Shown here in pieces: positions 1 through 8,674 of a stretch of DNA of 64,000 bases. Within the stretch, counting starts at the first letter, position 1. Each line of letters begins with the position of its first letter. The notes beneath the pieces were generated by a model. It ran no database searches. It was not told where the DNA came from and saw only the letters and a list, made by a program, of their open reading frames with translations. The position numbers and the translations under genes were made by a program. The stretch comes from an uncultured Sulfuricurvum sp. (lineage in GTDB: Bacteria > Campylobacterota > Campylobacteria > Campylobacterales > Sulfurimonadaceae), in contig NZ_CALDDG010000030.1 of assembly GCF_937936435.1 (NCBI RefSeq), positions 14,006 through 78,005 on the forward strand, written 5' to 3'.

Positions 1-830
1 CCGTCTTGATGATCTAAAAAGACATCCCGCCCAATATAAGTGACACCTTGTTCGCGTGAGACTTCGGGTACTTTGGTTTGTGCCGTCGTTCGGCTGTCGA
101 CGAACTGAATCCCCTCTTTTTTCATTACATGGATCAGTTTTTCCATCGCCTCGGTGTCGGAGGTGAATTTGGAACCCGTATGATTATTCATGTATCGGAC
201 GTTAGGATAGAGACGCTTGAGCGCTTCGATCCTTTTCGTAATCGATTCTTCCGAATCGTCTACTCTGAGAGTAGAAGGTTCCTCGGCATCATAATCGAGC
301 GCTTCCATCGGCAGATGAACCATGTATTTTGCTTCTTGCTGTGCTAATAATGCCGAATCGGGATGACGCGGACTCGGAGGCAAGAACGACATCACCAACG
401 GCAACCCCGTCGATTTGATCACCCGCACGTCGCGCGGGTACGATACGTCATCGATGATAATCACCAACTTCGGCGTCGTCCCATCACTGCGCAAAGGTCG
501 GCTAGGACTCGGCGGCGGAAGCGCATGCTGATCTTTCGGGGCATATTCGTGCTGCGGTTTCAGACTCTCACCCCCCTCTTGATCCAATAGCTCTTTGAGG
601 CGGATTTTGAGTTTACGTATCTCTTCATCCTGCGTGCGGCTTGTATGGACGATCGAAGTGTAGTTCTCATCGATAGAGGCGATCTGCTGTATCTGATCGA
701 CGAGCTGTTTGGTTTGTGCCCGCTCGGCAGCCAAATCCTCTTCGGCTTGGTTAAATCCGACAAAATACCCAATTAATACGGAAGAGAGAATTACGATTGC
801 ACCGAGCAATCCTCGGATAAGCCATTTCAT
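1..830 (-). CDS. Divergent polysaccharide deacetylase family protein (YibQ-like), C-terminus cut by window edge
   Basis: About 276 residues are visible, reading from an ATG at 830 to the window edge, so the 3' end is missing. Residues 4-24 form one hydrophobic segment, which suggests an inner-membrane anchor with the rest in the periplasm. A charged, probably coiled-coil stretch and a Pro-rich linker follow. The NodB-like fold then starts at LVIIIDDV and continues with MVHLPMEAL, NNHTGSKF and FVDSRTT, the signature blocks of the divergent polysaccharide deacetylase (DUF610/YibQ) family. Members are presumed to act on cell-wall or other periplasmic glycans, but substrates are largely unknown. 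The gene lies 95 bases downstream of ilvC on the same strand. The family call is firm and the function is not. Confidence 0.85.
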   Translation of the reverse strand, partial: MKWLIRGLLGAIVILSSVLIGYFVGFNQAEEDLAAERAQTKQLVDQIQQIASIDENYTSIVHTSRTQDEEIRKLKIRLKELLDQEGGESLKPQHEYAPKDQHALPPPSPSRPLRSDGTTPKLVIIIDDVSYPRDVRVIKSTGLPLVMSFLPPSPRHPDSALLAQQEAKYMVHLPMEALDYDAEEPSTLRVDDSEESITKRIEALKRLYPNVRYMNNHTGSKFTSDTEAMEKLIHVMKKEGIQFVDSRTTAQTKVPEVSREQGVTYIGRDVFLDHQD

Positions 831-925
831 TAATGATGATTGTCGGGAAGAAAACCGTTTGTTCACGAGAAGAAGAACCCACTTTCACAGGGGATTTCAG
901 AGCCGAAGGCCCTGAACAAAGAGAA

Positions 926-2017
<1,092 letters not shown>

Positions 2018-2114
2018 CTAAAATTAGCGGACACTTATATCGTCTGCCTAAATAGATGCCTAAGGATTTTGGTACGATCGCATGCTACAATTCACCCAAA
2101 AACCGGGAACACCT

Positions 2115-2753
2115 ATGAAAAAAATGAACCTTTTTAAAGAGATCATCGTTGCCGATAAAGCAGACTTTATCCGCGCTGCAAACTCTGCAAAAACATTTGC
2201 GATCACATACGATGGGCAAATCGTTTACGAGCCGTTCCCCTCCGACTTGATCTCGATTTATGAGGGTTTGGTTCCACCGCTTTCTCCTCTTGCTACGACG
2301 CTTTCACGCCCGATTGCCACTATGCTCGGGGACAGCTATCGTGTCGTGGAAGACGACGAACGGCTCCTAATTAAAGCGTCAGGTGCATGGCAGAACATTA
2401 TTCAGTGGAATCGTAAACGTGCTTTATACGATGACACTTCCGGAGACGGGATCGCTGAGTTTTCTGACAGAACACTTGAAAATACCGGTTGGCATGCGAC
2501 TGAATTTTCGATCGGTTACCGCGACATCGTCGAACAGTTTGAAAGAGAGTGTGCGGGGATTTTGCTTTGTATCGAGCAAGAAGAGCCCTATCAATTCAGC
2601 GGGCTCGGCTTCGTGTTTGATATCGATCACGCACGTCGCCTCGGATATGACTATTGTGCCTCATTAATCAAAGAAAAAATTGCGAATGATGAAGAGTTTG
2701 CCACCCTGAGCGATGACGAGCAAGAAGCGGCGGAATATTTCAAAGCGTTGTAA
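2115..2753 (+). CDS. Conserved hypothetical protein
   Basis: A soluble, acidic protein of 212 residues with no signal peptide, membrane segment or motif that I recognise. The chosen ATG (MKKMNLFKEIIV) follows a GGGAAC stretch; an in-frame ATG at 2082 would add 11 residues. The C-terminal part (a GLGFVFDIDHARRLGYDYC segment, then a Glu-rich helix) looks like a compact alpha/beta domain. The 3' end overlaps the 3' end of ruvX by 14 bases, tail to tail. Codon use resembles the neighbours, so this is probably a resident gene. I cannot assign a function. Confidence 0.75.
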   Translation: MKKMNLFKEIIVADKADFIRAANSAKTFAITYDGQIVYEPFPSDLISIYEGLVPPLSPLATTLSRPIATMLGDSYRVVEDDERLLIKASGAWQNIIQWNRKRALYDDTSGDGIAEFSDRTLENTGWHATEFSIGYRDIVEQFERECAGILLCIEQEEPYQFSGLGFVFDIDHARRLGYDYCASLIKEKIANDEEFATLSDDEQEAAEYFKAL

Positions 2754-3132
2754 GATAGCGTTCCAAAATAATTTTCGCCGAAAGTGAATCGATCCGTCCG
2801 TCACGTTTGTAGCGAATTTCCCCCTTCATTAGCTCTTCGGCTTCTTGGGAACTGTGGGATTCATCCTGATACACGATCTCTCCGTCAAACTTTACCAAAT
2901 TCATAAAATGCTCAACTCTGCGACGCATCTCATCTTCGGTCGTACTCCCCATCGGAATGCCGATGACCACTGTCGTCGCTTCGTATTCATCCAACACTTT
3001 TTTGACATCGTTAGCCGCCTGATTACGATTTTTTCGCTCGATAGCATTCAATGGCGTAACCAGGCCATTGCCATAGCTCAGCGCTAATCCAATCCGTTTG
3101 AGTCCCAAATCAATGGCAATAACGGCACCCAT
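2740..3132 (-). CDS. ruvX: Holliday junction resolvase-like / pre-16S rRNA nuclease YqgF
   Basis: RuvX/YqgF is a RNase H-fold nuclease; family members process the 5' end of 16S pre-rRNA and were first proposed as Holliday-junction resolvases. The protein is 130 residues from the ATG at 3132. It shows the N-terminal acidic motif AIDLGLKRIGLA, the middle block VVIGIPMGST and the C-terminal DSLSAKIILERYL with the last catalytic Asp. Start choice: an ATG at 3135 overlaps the mnmE stop as ATGA, but the next ATG at 3132 is better spaced from GGGG and gives the family-typical N-terminus. The overlap with mnmE points to translational coupling. Confidence 0.92.
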   Translation of the reverse strand: MGAVIAIDLGLKRIGLALSYGNGLVTPLNAIERKNRNQAANDVKKVLDEYEATTVVIGIPMGSTTEDEMRRRVEHFMNLVKFDGEIVYQDESHSSQEAEELMKGEIRYKRDGRIDSLSAKIILERYLTTL

Positions 3133-4475
3133 CATTTCCCCAGACAAAATTGTCCGAACATCCGGTCGAACATCTCATCGAGCTCGTAAGGACGGCTGAT
3201 CGAAGAGATAGCGCGTATCGCTGCATTGATATGAAACGAAAAGAACTCCAGTTCTCCGCTGTGCAATGGTTCATAAGCCTCTTCAATAGCGCTTACCGCC
3301 GCTTGAGTCGCACCGATCTGACGCTGGGAAATCAGCATCATTTCATCGCTTTCGTTATCGTGATCCATCAGATGGACCAGGGCATCGATCAGTATCTGGG
3401 TATCGTGTTTACAGCTTAGCGGAATCGGTGCATACGGAGAAATCAATTCCGATTCGAATACTTCAGCCAAATCGGCTTTGTTGAGGACTGCAATAAACGG
3501 TTTGTCGCTTTGGTAGCGCTCGATCAGCTCGACAATGGAACGGTCTTCGTCATCGGCTTTGCGGCTTTGGTCAAAGAGCGCAATTACTACATCGGCATTT
3601 TCGATCGCCGCTATAGAGCGCTCTATCCCGATACGTTCGATCTCGTCGGAAGCGTTACGTATTCCTGCTGTGTCGACCAGCCGGATCAAATGGGTTCCCA
3701 ACCGTACCTGTTCCTCGATCGTATCGCGGGTCGTTCCTGCGATGTCGCTGACGATTGCCCGCTCATAATCAAGTAAAGCATTGAGAAGCGAGCTCTTTCC
3801 GACATTGGGCTTACCGATAATAGCAACCCGATATCCCTGCATCAATCCGCTGCGTCTGCGACTCGATTCCAGCGTTCTAGAAAGGGTGGCTTTTATGTTT
3901 GCCAGTTTCACGCCAATCTGGTCCACGACGTCTGCGGGCAAATCTTCCTCGGCATAATCGATCACCACTTCCGAATAAGCGAGAATTTCGAGAAGAGAAT
4001 CGCGGATATCTTCAATATACCCGCGCAATTCACCTTTCATCTGACGTGCCAGAATCCGCGCGGCATCGTCGCTTTTCGCCTCGATCAACGCCGCAATCGC
4101 CTCGGCCTGCGTCAGGTCCATCCGACCGTTTAAGAAAGCCCGTTTGCTGAATTCTCCCGGCTCGGCGAGTCTCGCACCGGCTTTGAGCAGAGTTTGCAAC
4201 ACCCCCTCCGCGACCATAAATCCGCCGTGACACTGAAATTCGACCACCTCTTCGCCGGTGAAACTGCGCGGGGCCTGAAAATAGATAACCAGCGCTTCAT
4301 CGATCAGTATTCCCTCATGATCATGAAGGGATGTCAGTGTCGCATATCGGGGTTCGAGGGAAGGTTTTCGGGTAACTGAGAGGGCGATTTCTAGCGCTTG
4401 GGGACCGCTGAGACGTACAATCGATACGGAGCCTACGCCGTTTGCGGTGGCGATGGCGGCAATAGTCTCATTCAT
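3132..4475 (-). CDS. mnmE: tRNA uridine-5-carboxymethylaminomethyl(34) synthesis GTPase
   Basis: MnmE works with MnmG to install the (c)mnm5 modification on U34 of tRNAs reading split codon boxes. The 447-residue protein has the N-terminal formyl-tetrahydrofolate-binding dimerisation domain (MNETIAAIATANG onward), a helical domain, and an inserted Ras-like G domain with GKPNVGKSSLLN (G1), DIAGTTRD (G2), DTAGI (G3) and NKAD (G4). It ends in CLGK, the C-terminal tetrapeptide with the conserved Cys444. It is the penultimate gene of the rpmH-to-ruvX run and its start meets the jag stop at 4475. Confidence 0.97.
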   Translation of the reverse strand: MNETIAAIATANGVGSVSIVRLSGPQALEIALSVTRKPSLEPRYATLTSLHDHEGILIDEALVIYFQAPRSFTGEEVVEFQCHGGFMVAEGVLQTLLKAGARLAEPGEFSKRAFLNGRMDLTQAEAIAALIEAKSDDAARILARQMKGELRGYIEDIRDSLLEILAYSEVVIDYAEEDLPADVVDQIGVKLANIKATLSRTLESSRRRSGLMQGYRVAIIGKPNVGKSSLLNALLDYERAIVSDIAGTTRDTIEEQVRLGTHLIRLVDTAGIRNASDEIERIGIERSIAAIENADVVIALFDQSRKADDEDRSIVELIERYQSDKPFIAVLNKADLAEVFESELISPYAPIPLSCKHDTQILIDALVHLMDHDNESDEMMLISQRQIGATQAAVSAIEEAYEPLHSGELEFFSFHINAAIRAISSISRPYELDEMFDRMFGQFCLGK

Positions 4476-5260
4476 TAATATTCGTGGTAACTGTTGATAA
4501 CGATAAATTTACCGCCGTCACGGGTGGAGCGGATAGCAACATAACGATCCGGATAACGGTCACGAAGCTGTTTCAAGGCGATCTGCACCAATACGCCATC
4601 GAGGACTTTCGTCTGTGCGCGCCCTTCTCTGTCGATATTTTCACAAACGCCGATCAGATAACGGGAAATGGATTCTTCCTGATTTTTCAAAAATTCGGCG
4701 ATTTCCAATCTCAGCTGCATCCCGTAAACAGCATTGATCCAGTTGAAGAGCATATACGAAAGCGCTTTATACCGATACCCTTCCTTACCGATCATCAAGG
4801 CGGCATCCGGACCCGTAAATTCGATCAAGAGCGTGTTTTCATCGTATACGCTTACTTCTACGGCATTGATATCGAAACATATGTCTTTAAACAGATGGTT
4901 GATCTGTTCACGCACTTCATCGGCACACTCATCGGCAGAGATTTCATAAAATTCTTCATCCCCGATCTCTTCGACGAAATCATCGGCCTGCTCATAAAAC
5001 TCATCTCCTAAAACCAGCTCTTCCATTTCGATCTGAGTAGTTTTGGGTGATTCGTCGATACTCGGTGTAATATCGGAAGAGACGGAAGAGGCATGTTGAG
5101 GAAGATTAGCGATAATAATCGCCGATTTTTTAAAAAGTCCCAGAACCCCTTTGGAAGGGAACTGCATAATTTCGACTTGTAACATCGTGACGGAACATCC
5201 GAACTCTGCCGCCGCCTGCGCGTACGCAAGCTCTAAGGTAGGAGCTTCAATCTTTTTCAT
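4475..5260 (-). CDS. jag: RNA-binding protein Jag/KhpB
   Basis: Jag (KhpB/EloR in Gram-positives) is a cytoplasmic RNA-binding protein usually encoded next to yidC. The ATG at 5260 (MKKIEAPTLELAY) gives 261 residues. A Jag-N domain occupies about residues 1-50, then an acidic linker, a KH domain with the GxxG loop GKEG, and a C-terminal R3H-like domain. The R3H part reads PDRYVAIRSTRDGG, so the textbook RxxxH is not evident; this may be a lineage variant. The first 14 bases overlap the end of yidC. A longer reading from 5299 adds 13 residues inside yidC and is less likely. Confidence 0.9.
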   Translation of the reverse strand: MKKIEAPTLELAYAQAAAEFGCSVTMLQVEIMQFPSKGVLGLFKKSAIIIANLPQHASSVSSDITPSIDESPKTTQIEMEELVLGDEFYEQADDFVEEIGDEEFYEISADECADEVREQINHLFKDICFDINAVEVSVYDENTLLIEFTGPDAALMIGKEGYRYKALSYMLFNWINAVYGMQLRLEIAEFLKNQEESISRYLIGVCENIDREGRAQTKVLDGVLVQIALKQLRDRYPDRYVAIRSTRDGGKFIVINSYHEY

Positions 5261-6854
5261 GATGCTTTTCCGCAAGATGGGCTTCATGACGTGCCGCACG
5301 TGCCGCCTCGAATTGTTTGTTGACCAGATATTGCTGTCCGATCGAGAACAAGTTGTTCACAAACCAGTACAACACCAACCCTGCCGGGAAAGTGAAGAAG
5401 AAGAAGGTAAAAATAATCGGCAGGAATTTAAAGATTTTTTCCTGCAACGGATCGGTAAAATTGCTCGGTGTAATTTTTTGCTGATAGTACATTGTCGCAC
5501 CCATCAAAATCGGAAGGATGAAGTATGGGTCCATACGGGACAAATCGGTAACCCATAACATCCAAGGAGCTCCCTGCAACTCAACCGCATTGAGCAATAC
5601 GCGGTAAATCGCAAAGAAAACCGGGATTTGCAGGATCAACGGCAAACACCCTCCGAGCGGATTCGCCCCGTGTTTTTTATACATCTCCATGACCGCCGCA
5701 TTCATGCGTGCCGGATCACCTTTATATTTTTCCTGAACTTCTTTGATACGTGGAGCGATCTCTTTGATTTTTTGCATTGAAACCATCCCTTTGTAGGTCA
5801 AAGGGTAGAGGAGAATACGGATTAAAATCGTAAGAGCGATAATCGACCATCCCCAGTTTCCGAAAATTCCGTGCAGCCACATCAAAACTTTAAAAATCGG
5901 AGCCGCTACAAACGTGAACCAGCCGTACTCAATCGCATGTGGCAATACCGGATCGATCGCAGCAAGCGCTTTATGGTCTTTTGGTCCGATGTAACCGTTA
6001 AATGTAAAGTTTTGCGTCCCTTCCAAATAAATCAAAGGGTTATTTTTAACATCACGTTCCACCGTAATCTGTGTCGCCGGGTCAAATCCGTACATCATCG
6101 TCGCGTAATACTGATCGAATGCAGAAATCAGATGAACGTCAGTGAATAAAGATCGTCCCTCGACATCCCCGTCTTTAAATATCGTCGTCAGGTTATCTCC
6201 TGAATAGACCATACCGCCGACAACCGTCATCATTTGTTCGATAATCTGAGGGTGTTGCCCCAAATAGAGCGAATAACGTTTTTCGTTAGAAAGAGAGATT
6301 TTAGCCTCATAATGGCCGTCCGCAAAAAACGTTACTGTTTTTACAACCGTCATTTCCGGAAGATTTTGCGTCAATGTCAACGTCGATTTTCCGTTTTCCC
6401 CTAAGACGATATTTGTCGTATTAGTCGTATACGGTGTTTTTGCGGCAGCGGCTTCCAATGCTTCGTCGGCAAAACGGATTTGAAGCGGTTTTGCACCGAC
6501 GGCAGGAATCAATTCGGAGAGTTTTCCGTCTTTTCCGTTGTGCTTTTTGTCACTGAGGATAACCGATGCGATACGACCAAGCGTATCGATTTTGAGAGTA
6601 AACTCTTTTGCCGTAATCGTCGTCAAAGTATCGGTCGAAACCGTTTTAACATCTACCGGTGCACTCGATGCGCTTTGGATCGGTTCTGTTGAGGGTTTGG
6701 AAACGGATGCTTCTTTAGCCACTAGGGCTTTTGTAACATTAGTATCGTTATTGGAGGCTTTCGGAGGAAAAATAGTGGTATAACCTATAAAAAAGGCAAA
6801 AGATAAAGCAACGGCAACAAGAAGCCGCTGATTGGGAGTAAATTTTTCTAGCAC
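5247..6854 (-). CDS. yidC: Membrane protein insertase YidC (Oxa1 family)
   Basis: YidC inserts and folds inner-membrane proteins, alone or with SecYEG. The protein has 535 residues. Residues 8-28 form the N-terminal membrane segment, a beta-rich periplasmic P1 domain follows to about residue 320, and the conserved five-helix Oxa1 core starts near HAIEYGWFTF. Family signatures in the core include YPLTYKGMVSMQKI and a cytoplasmic loop rich in Lys and Glu, then NPLGGCLPLILQIPVF. The tail is basic and His-rich (HEAHLAEKHHEKD), as expected for ribosome contact. The start overlaps yidD by 7 bases. Confidence 0.98.
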   Translation of the reverse strand: MLEKFTPNQRLLVAVALSFAFFIGYTTIFPPKASNNDTNVTKALVAKEASVSKPSTEPIQSASSAPVDVKTVSTDTLTTITAKEFTLKIDTLGRIASVILSDKKHNGKDGKLSELIPAVGAKPLQIRFADEALEAAAAKTPYTTNTTNIVLGENGKSTLTLTQNLPEMTVVKTVTFFADGHYEAKISLSNEKRYSLYLGQHPQIIEQMMTVVGGMVYSGDNLTTIFKDGDVEGRSLFTDVHLISAFDQYYATMMYGFDPATQITVERDVKNNPLIYLEGTQNFTFNGYIGPKDHKALAAIDPVLPHAIEYGWFTFVAAPIFKVLMWLHGIFGNWGWSIIALTILIRILLYPLTYKGMVSMQKIKEIAPRIKEVQEKYKGDPARMNAAVMEMYKKHGANPLGGCLPLILQIPVFFAIYRVLLNAVELQGAPWMLWVTDLSRMDPYFILPILMGATMYYQQKITPSNFTDPLQEKIFKFLPIIFTFFFFTFPAGLVLYWFVNNLFSIGQQYLVNKQFEAARAARHEAHLAEKHHEKD

Positions 6855-7180
6855 TGTGACCCTTTAAACTTAAAATTTTTGATCAGAAAATAATTCTGTT
6901 GGTATGGAACGAACCAGTATTTTATCGTATTTATAGAGAGTTCTGAGGGTTTTATCGCCGGTTTACTGATGATTGGATAATCAATTCCACCGTCAAACAG
7001 CTGATTGCACCGCAAGATTCGTAAAAAAGTAGACATAAACGCACGGGGGAGAGTATTTCGTTCAAACTGCCATAGGGCATATTCGGAGCATGAAGGGTAA
7101 TGGCGGCACGCGCCGCGTGTCACCAAGGAGAAAGAGTGCCGATAGAGCCAGAGGAGCTTAAGAAAGAAGATTCTTACCAT
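6848..7180 (-). CDS. yidD: Membrane protein insertion efficiency factor YidD
   Basis: YidD is a small membrane-associated protein that helps YidC-dependent insertion. The protein is 110 residues from the ATG at 7180; a GTG at 7192 would add four. The hallmark CRHYPSCSEYALWQFE is present after a short hydrophobic, basic N-terminal helix, followed by the conserved RILRCNQLFDGGIDYP. After that the tail (about 40 residues ending in NFKFKGSQC) is longer than in most families and looks Campylobacterota-specific. It overlaps rnpA upstream by 23 bases and yidC downstream. Confidence 0.93.
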   Translation of the reverse strand: MVRIFFLKLLWLYRHSFSLVTRGACRHYPSCSEYALWQFERNTLPRAFMSTFLRILRCNQLFDGGIDYPIISKPAIKPSELSINTIKYWFVPYQQNYFLIKNFKFKGSQC

Positions 7181-7502
7181 CGTCCATTCCACTCATTGCA
7201 CCTGTCCGTTTCAAAACATATTTGCAGTCGCGTCGCACAGTATCAAACGGAGCGTCAAACAACACCCTTTTGGCGACGAAAACGTACCATCCGTCCGGCA
7301 CATTCGATGAGAATTCGGAAAAAACAGCTCTTAAGCGCCGTTTACACCGGTTTCTCACGATTGCATTTCCGACTTTTTTACTGGCCGTATATCCAACTCT
7401 TTTTTCTCCCGTTAAAGGGAGATAAAACAACGCAATCGAAGTGCTGTGAGCACTCTTTCCACGCTGATAAACACGTTGAAACTCACCATGGAGCTTCAAC
7501 AT
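7158..7502 (-). CDS. rnpA: Ribonuclease P protein component
   Basis: RnpA is the protein subunit that helps the RNase P ribozyme bind pre-tRNA leaders. The 114-residue frame holds the RNR box KKVGNAIVRNRCKRRLRA, the family's RNA-contact motif, after an EFQRVYQRGKS N-terminal block. The start is uncertain: the ATG at 7502 gives a rather short N-terminus, and the frame stays open upstream into rpmH (LNSFS before the Met), so a non-ATG start overlapping rpmH is possible. It sits 11 bases after rpmH and overlaps yidD at its 3' end. Confidence 0.93.
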   Translation of the reverse strand: MLKLHGEFQRVYQRGKSAHSTSIALFYLPLTGEKRVGYTASKKVGNAIVRNRCKRRLRAVFSEFSSNVPDGWYVFVAKRVLFDAPFDTVRRDCKYVLKRTGAMSGMDDGKNLLS

Positions 7503-7513
7503 CGAAAAGCTAT

Positions 7514-7648
7514 TTAGACAGCCAATCGTTTTCTACCCTTAGCACGACGAGCGTTCAATACTCGGCGGCCGTTTTTTGTCGCCATACGTGCACGAAAACC
7601 ATGAGTACGTTTACGTGGCGTATTATGCGGTTGGTATGTTCTTTTCAT
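7514..7648 (-). CDS. rpmH: 50S ribosomal protein L34
   Basis: A 44-residue, strongly basic protein beginning [18 protein letters not shown] and ending in a Lys/Arg-rich GRKRLAV; this is the invariant L34 pattern, including [13 protein letters not shown]. It is the first gene of the minus-strand run through rnpA, yidD, yidC, jag, mnmE and ruvX. In many bacteria dnaA and the origin lie just upstream of rpmH. Here the 140 bases upstream hold no dnaA and no cluster of DnaA boxes that I can see, so the cluster appears detached from the origin, as is common in Campylobacterota. Confidence 0.98.
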   Translation of the reverse strand: MKRTYQPHNTPRKRTHGFRARMATKNGRRVLNARRAKGRKRLAV

Positions 7649-7788
7649 AGCCATTCCCTTTAGAAATTTTTAGCACGCAATAATAGACAAATCTTACTTA
7701 AAGAAGGGTTAAGCTTCACAAAAGCTTCCTAAACTTATTTCCCGATTGTCCGATATTACTACCATCTCATACTACGGAAGGTACCATA

Positions 7789-8313
7789 ATGACATCTGCC
7801 ACTTCACTCAATGCCTATCGTTCGCATGAACTGAGCATACAGATGCAAACGAGCAGCGGCGATACCCTTTCCCTCAATTTTCAAAATAAACAAGCGCTCT
7901 CGTATAATCAACAATCATCCGATAGTTCACAGGAACAATCTTTCTCCTATTCGTCGATGCAAGCGTTTTCGTTTGATATAGACAGTAACGGCATTTCCGA
8001 ACAAGACCAAAAAGAGATCGATAATTTTATGAAAACGGCACAGCCGTATATCGATAATTTCATGAAAGAGTTGGCGGATCAGAACCAGACCTCACCGATC
8101 AATAAAGTCGCATCCGACGTCACTAAACTGATCGGAAACCTGAAAAACAGTGACGATCCGGTCAAAAATGCCGCCAAAAAAGGGATAACCGATGTATTTG
8201 ACAAGGCTCTAAAAACGACCGAAAGCAGTCAAAAAATGATCGATGAAGCGCAAAAACTACTCCAAAAAATCATCGACGGATTTGACAAAACATTCGAACC
8301 TCTTTACGCCTAA
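7789..8313 (+). CDS. Hypothetical protein, Ser/Gln-rich N-terminus with helical C-terminal half
   Basis: A protein of 174 residues without signal peptide or membrane segments. Residues 1-60 are rich in Ser, Gln and Asn. Near residue 66 the sequence FDIDSNGISEQDQ has the DxDxNG spacing of a calcium loop but lacks a clean position-12 acid. The remaining part is a run of amphipathic helices (KEIDNFMKTAQPYIDNFMKE and onward). The ATG follows GGAAGG at a normal distance. I know similar-looking uncharacterised proteins in this phylum but no function. Its stop overlaps that of the cytochrome gene on the other strand in the sequence CTAA (8310-8313). Confidence 0.72.
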   Translation: MTSATSLNAYRSHELSIQMQTSSGDTLSLNFQNKQALSYNQQSSDSSQEQSFSYSSMQAFSFDIDSNGISEQDQKEIDNFMKTAQPYIDNFMKELADQNQTSPINKVASDVTKLIGNLKNSDDPVKNAAKKGITDVFDKALKTTESSQKMIDEAQKLLQKIIDGFDKTFEPLYA

Positions 8314-8666
8314 GGGCGTAAAAAATCTCTCAGGATTGGCTGTACCGACTGGCCCTGCGGCAACGAATCGATAGAGAGAGAGGGTTTCAGTTTCATATGG
8401 CAATCACGGCATTCACGTATTACCGCATGTTCCGCAACCCGTACCCCTTCGATCTTCGCAACAGGATGACAGGCAAAACAGTCGCTTCCGCAATCGGCCA
8501 TTTTTTCAGGATTCGCCGCATGGCATTTGATACAGGTGGTCATCGGTTTATGCCGTTTATCGGCATCGATATTTTTGAGCAATGCCGGATGGCAAGTCAT
8601 ACAGTCTCCCGTACACCCCCACATCGGCAAAGTCCATACACATACAAAAAAGAGTAAACGTTTCAT
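8310..8666 (-). CDS. Small tetrahaem c-type cytochrome
   Basis: A protein of 118 residues with an N-terminal hydrophobic signal (MKRLLFFVCVWTLPMWG) and four CxxCH haem-attachment motifs: CMTCH, CIKCH, CFACH and CRDCH. It should be exported and carry four covalent haems in the periplasm, acting as an electron carrier. The last 30 residues carry no further haem site. The Cys just after the signal (WGC) is not in a good lipobox, so I do not call a lipoprotein. No oxidoreductase partner is adjacent; it sits alone 8 bases downstream of clpB on the same strand. Confidence 0.88.
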   Translation of the reverse strand: MKRLLFFVCVWTLPMWGCTGDCMTCHPALLKNIDADKRHKPMTTCIKCHAANPEKMADCGSDCFACHPVAKIEGVRVAEHAVIRECRDCHMKLKPSLSIDSLPQGQSVQPILRDFLRP

Positions 8667-8674
8667 AACTCGGA

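Noticed and set aside
7649..7788. Possible replication origin next to rpmH
   Set aside because: dnaA is not adjacent and I see no cluster of DnaA boxes or AT-rich unwinding element in these 140 bases; the rpmH cluster is often away from the origin in this phylum.
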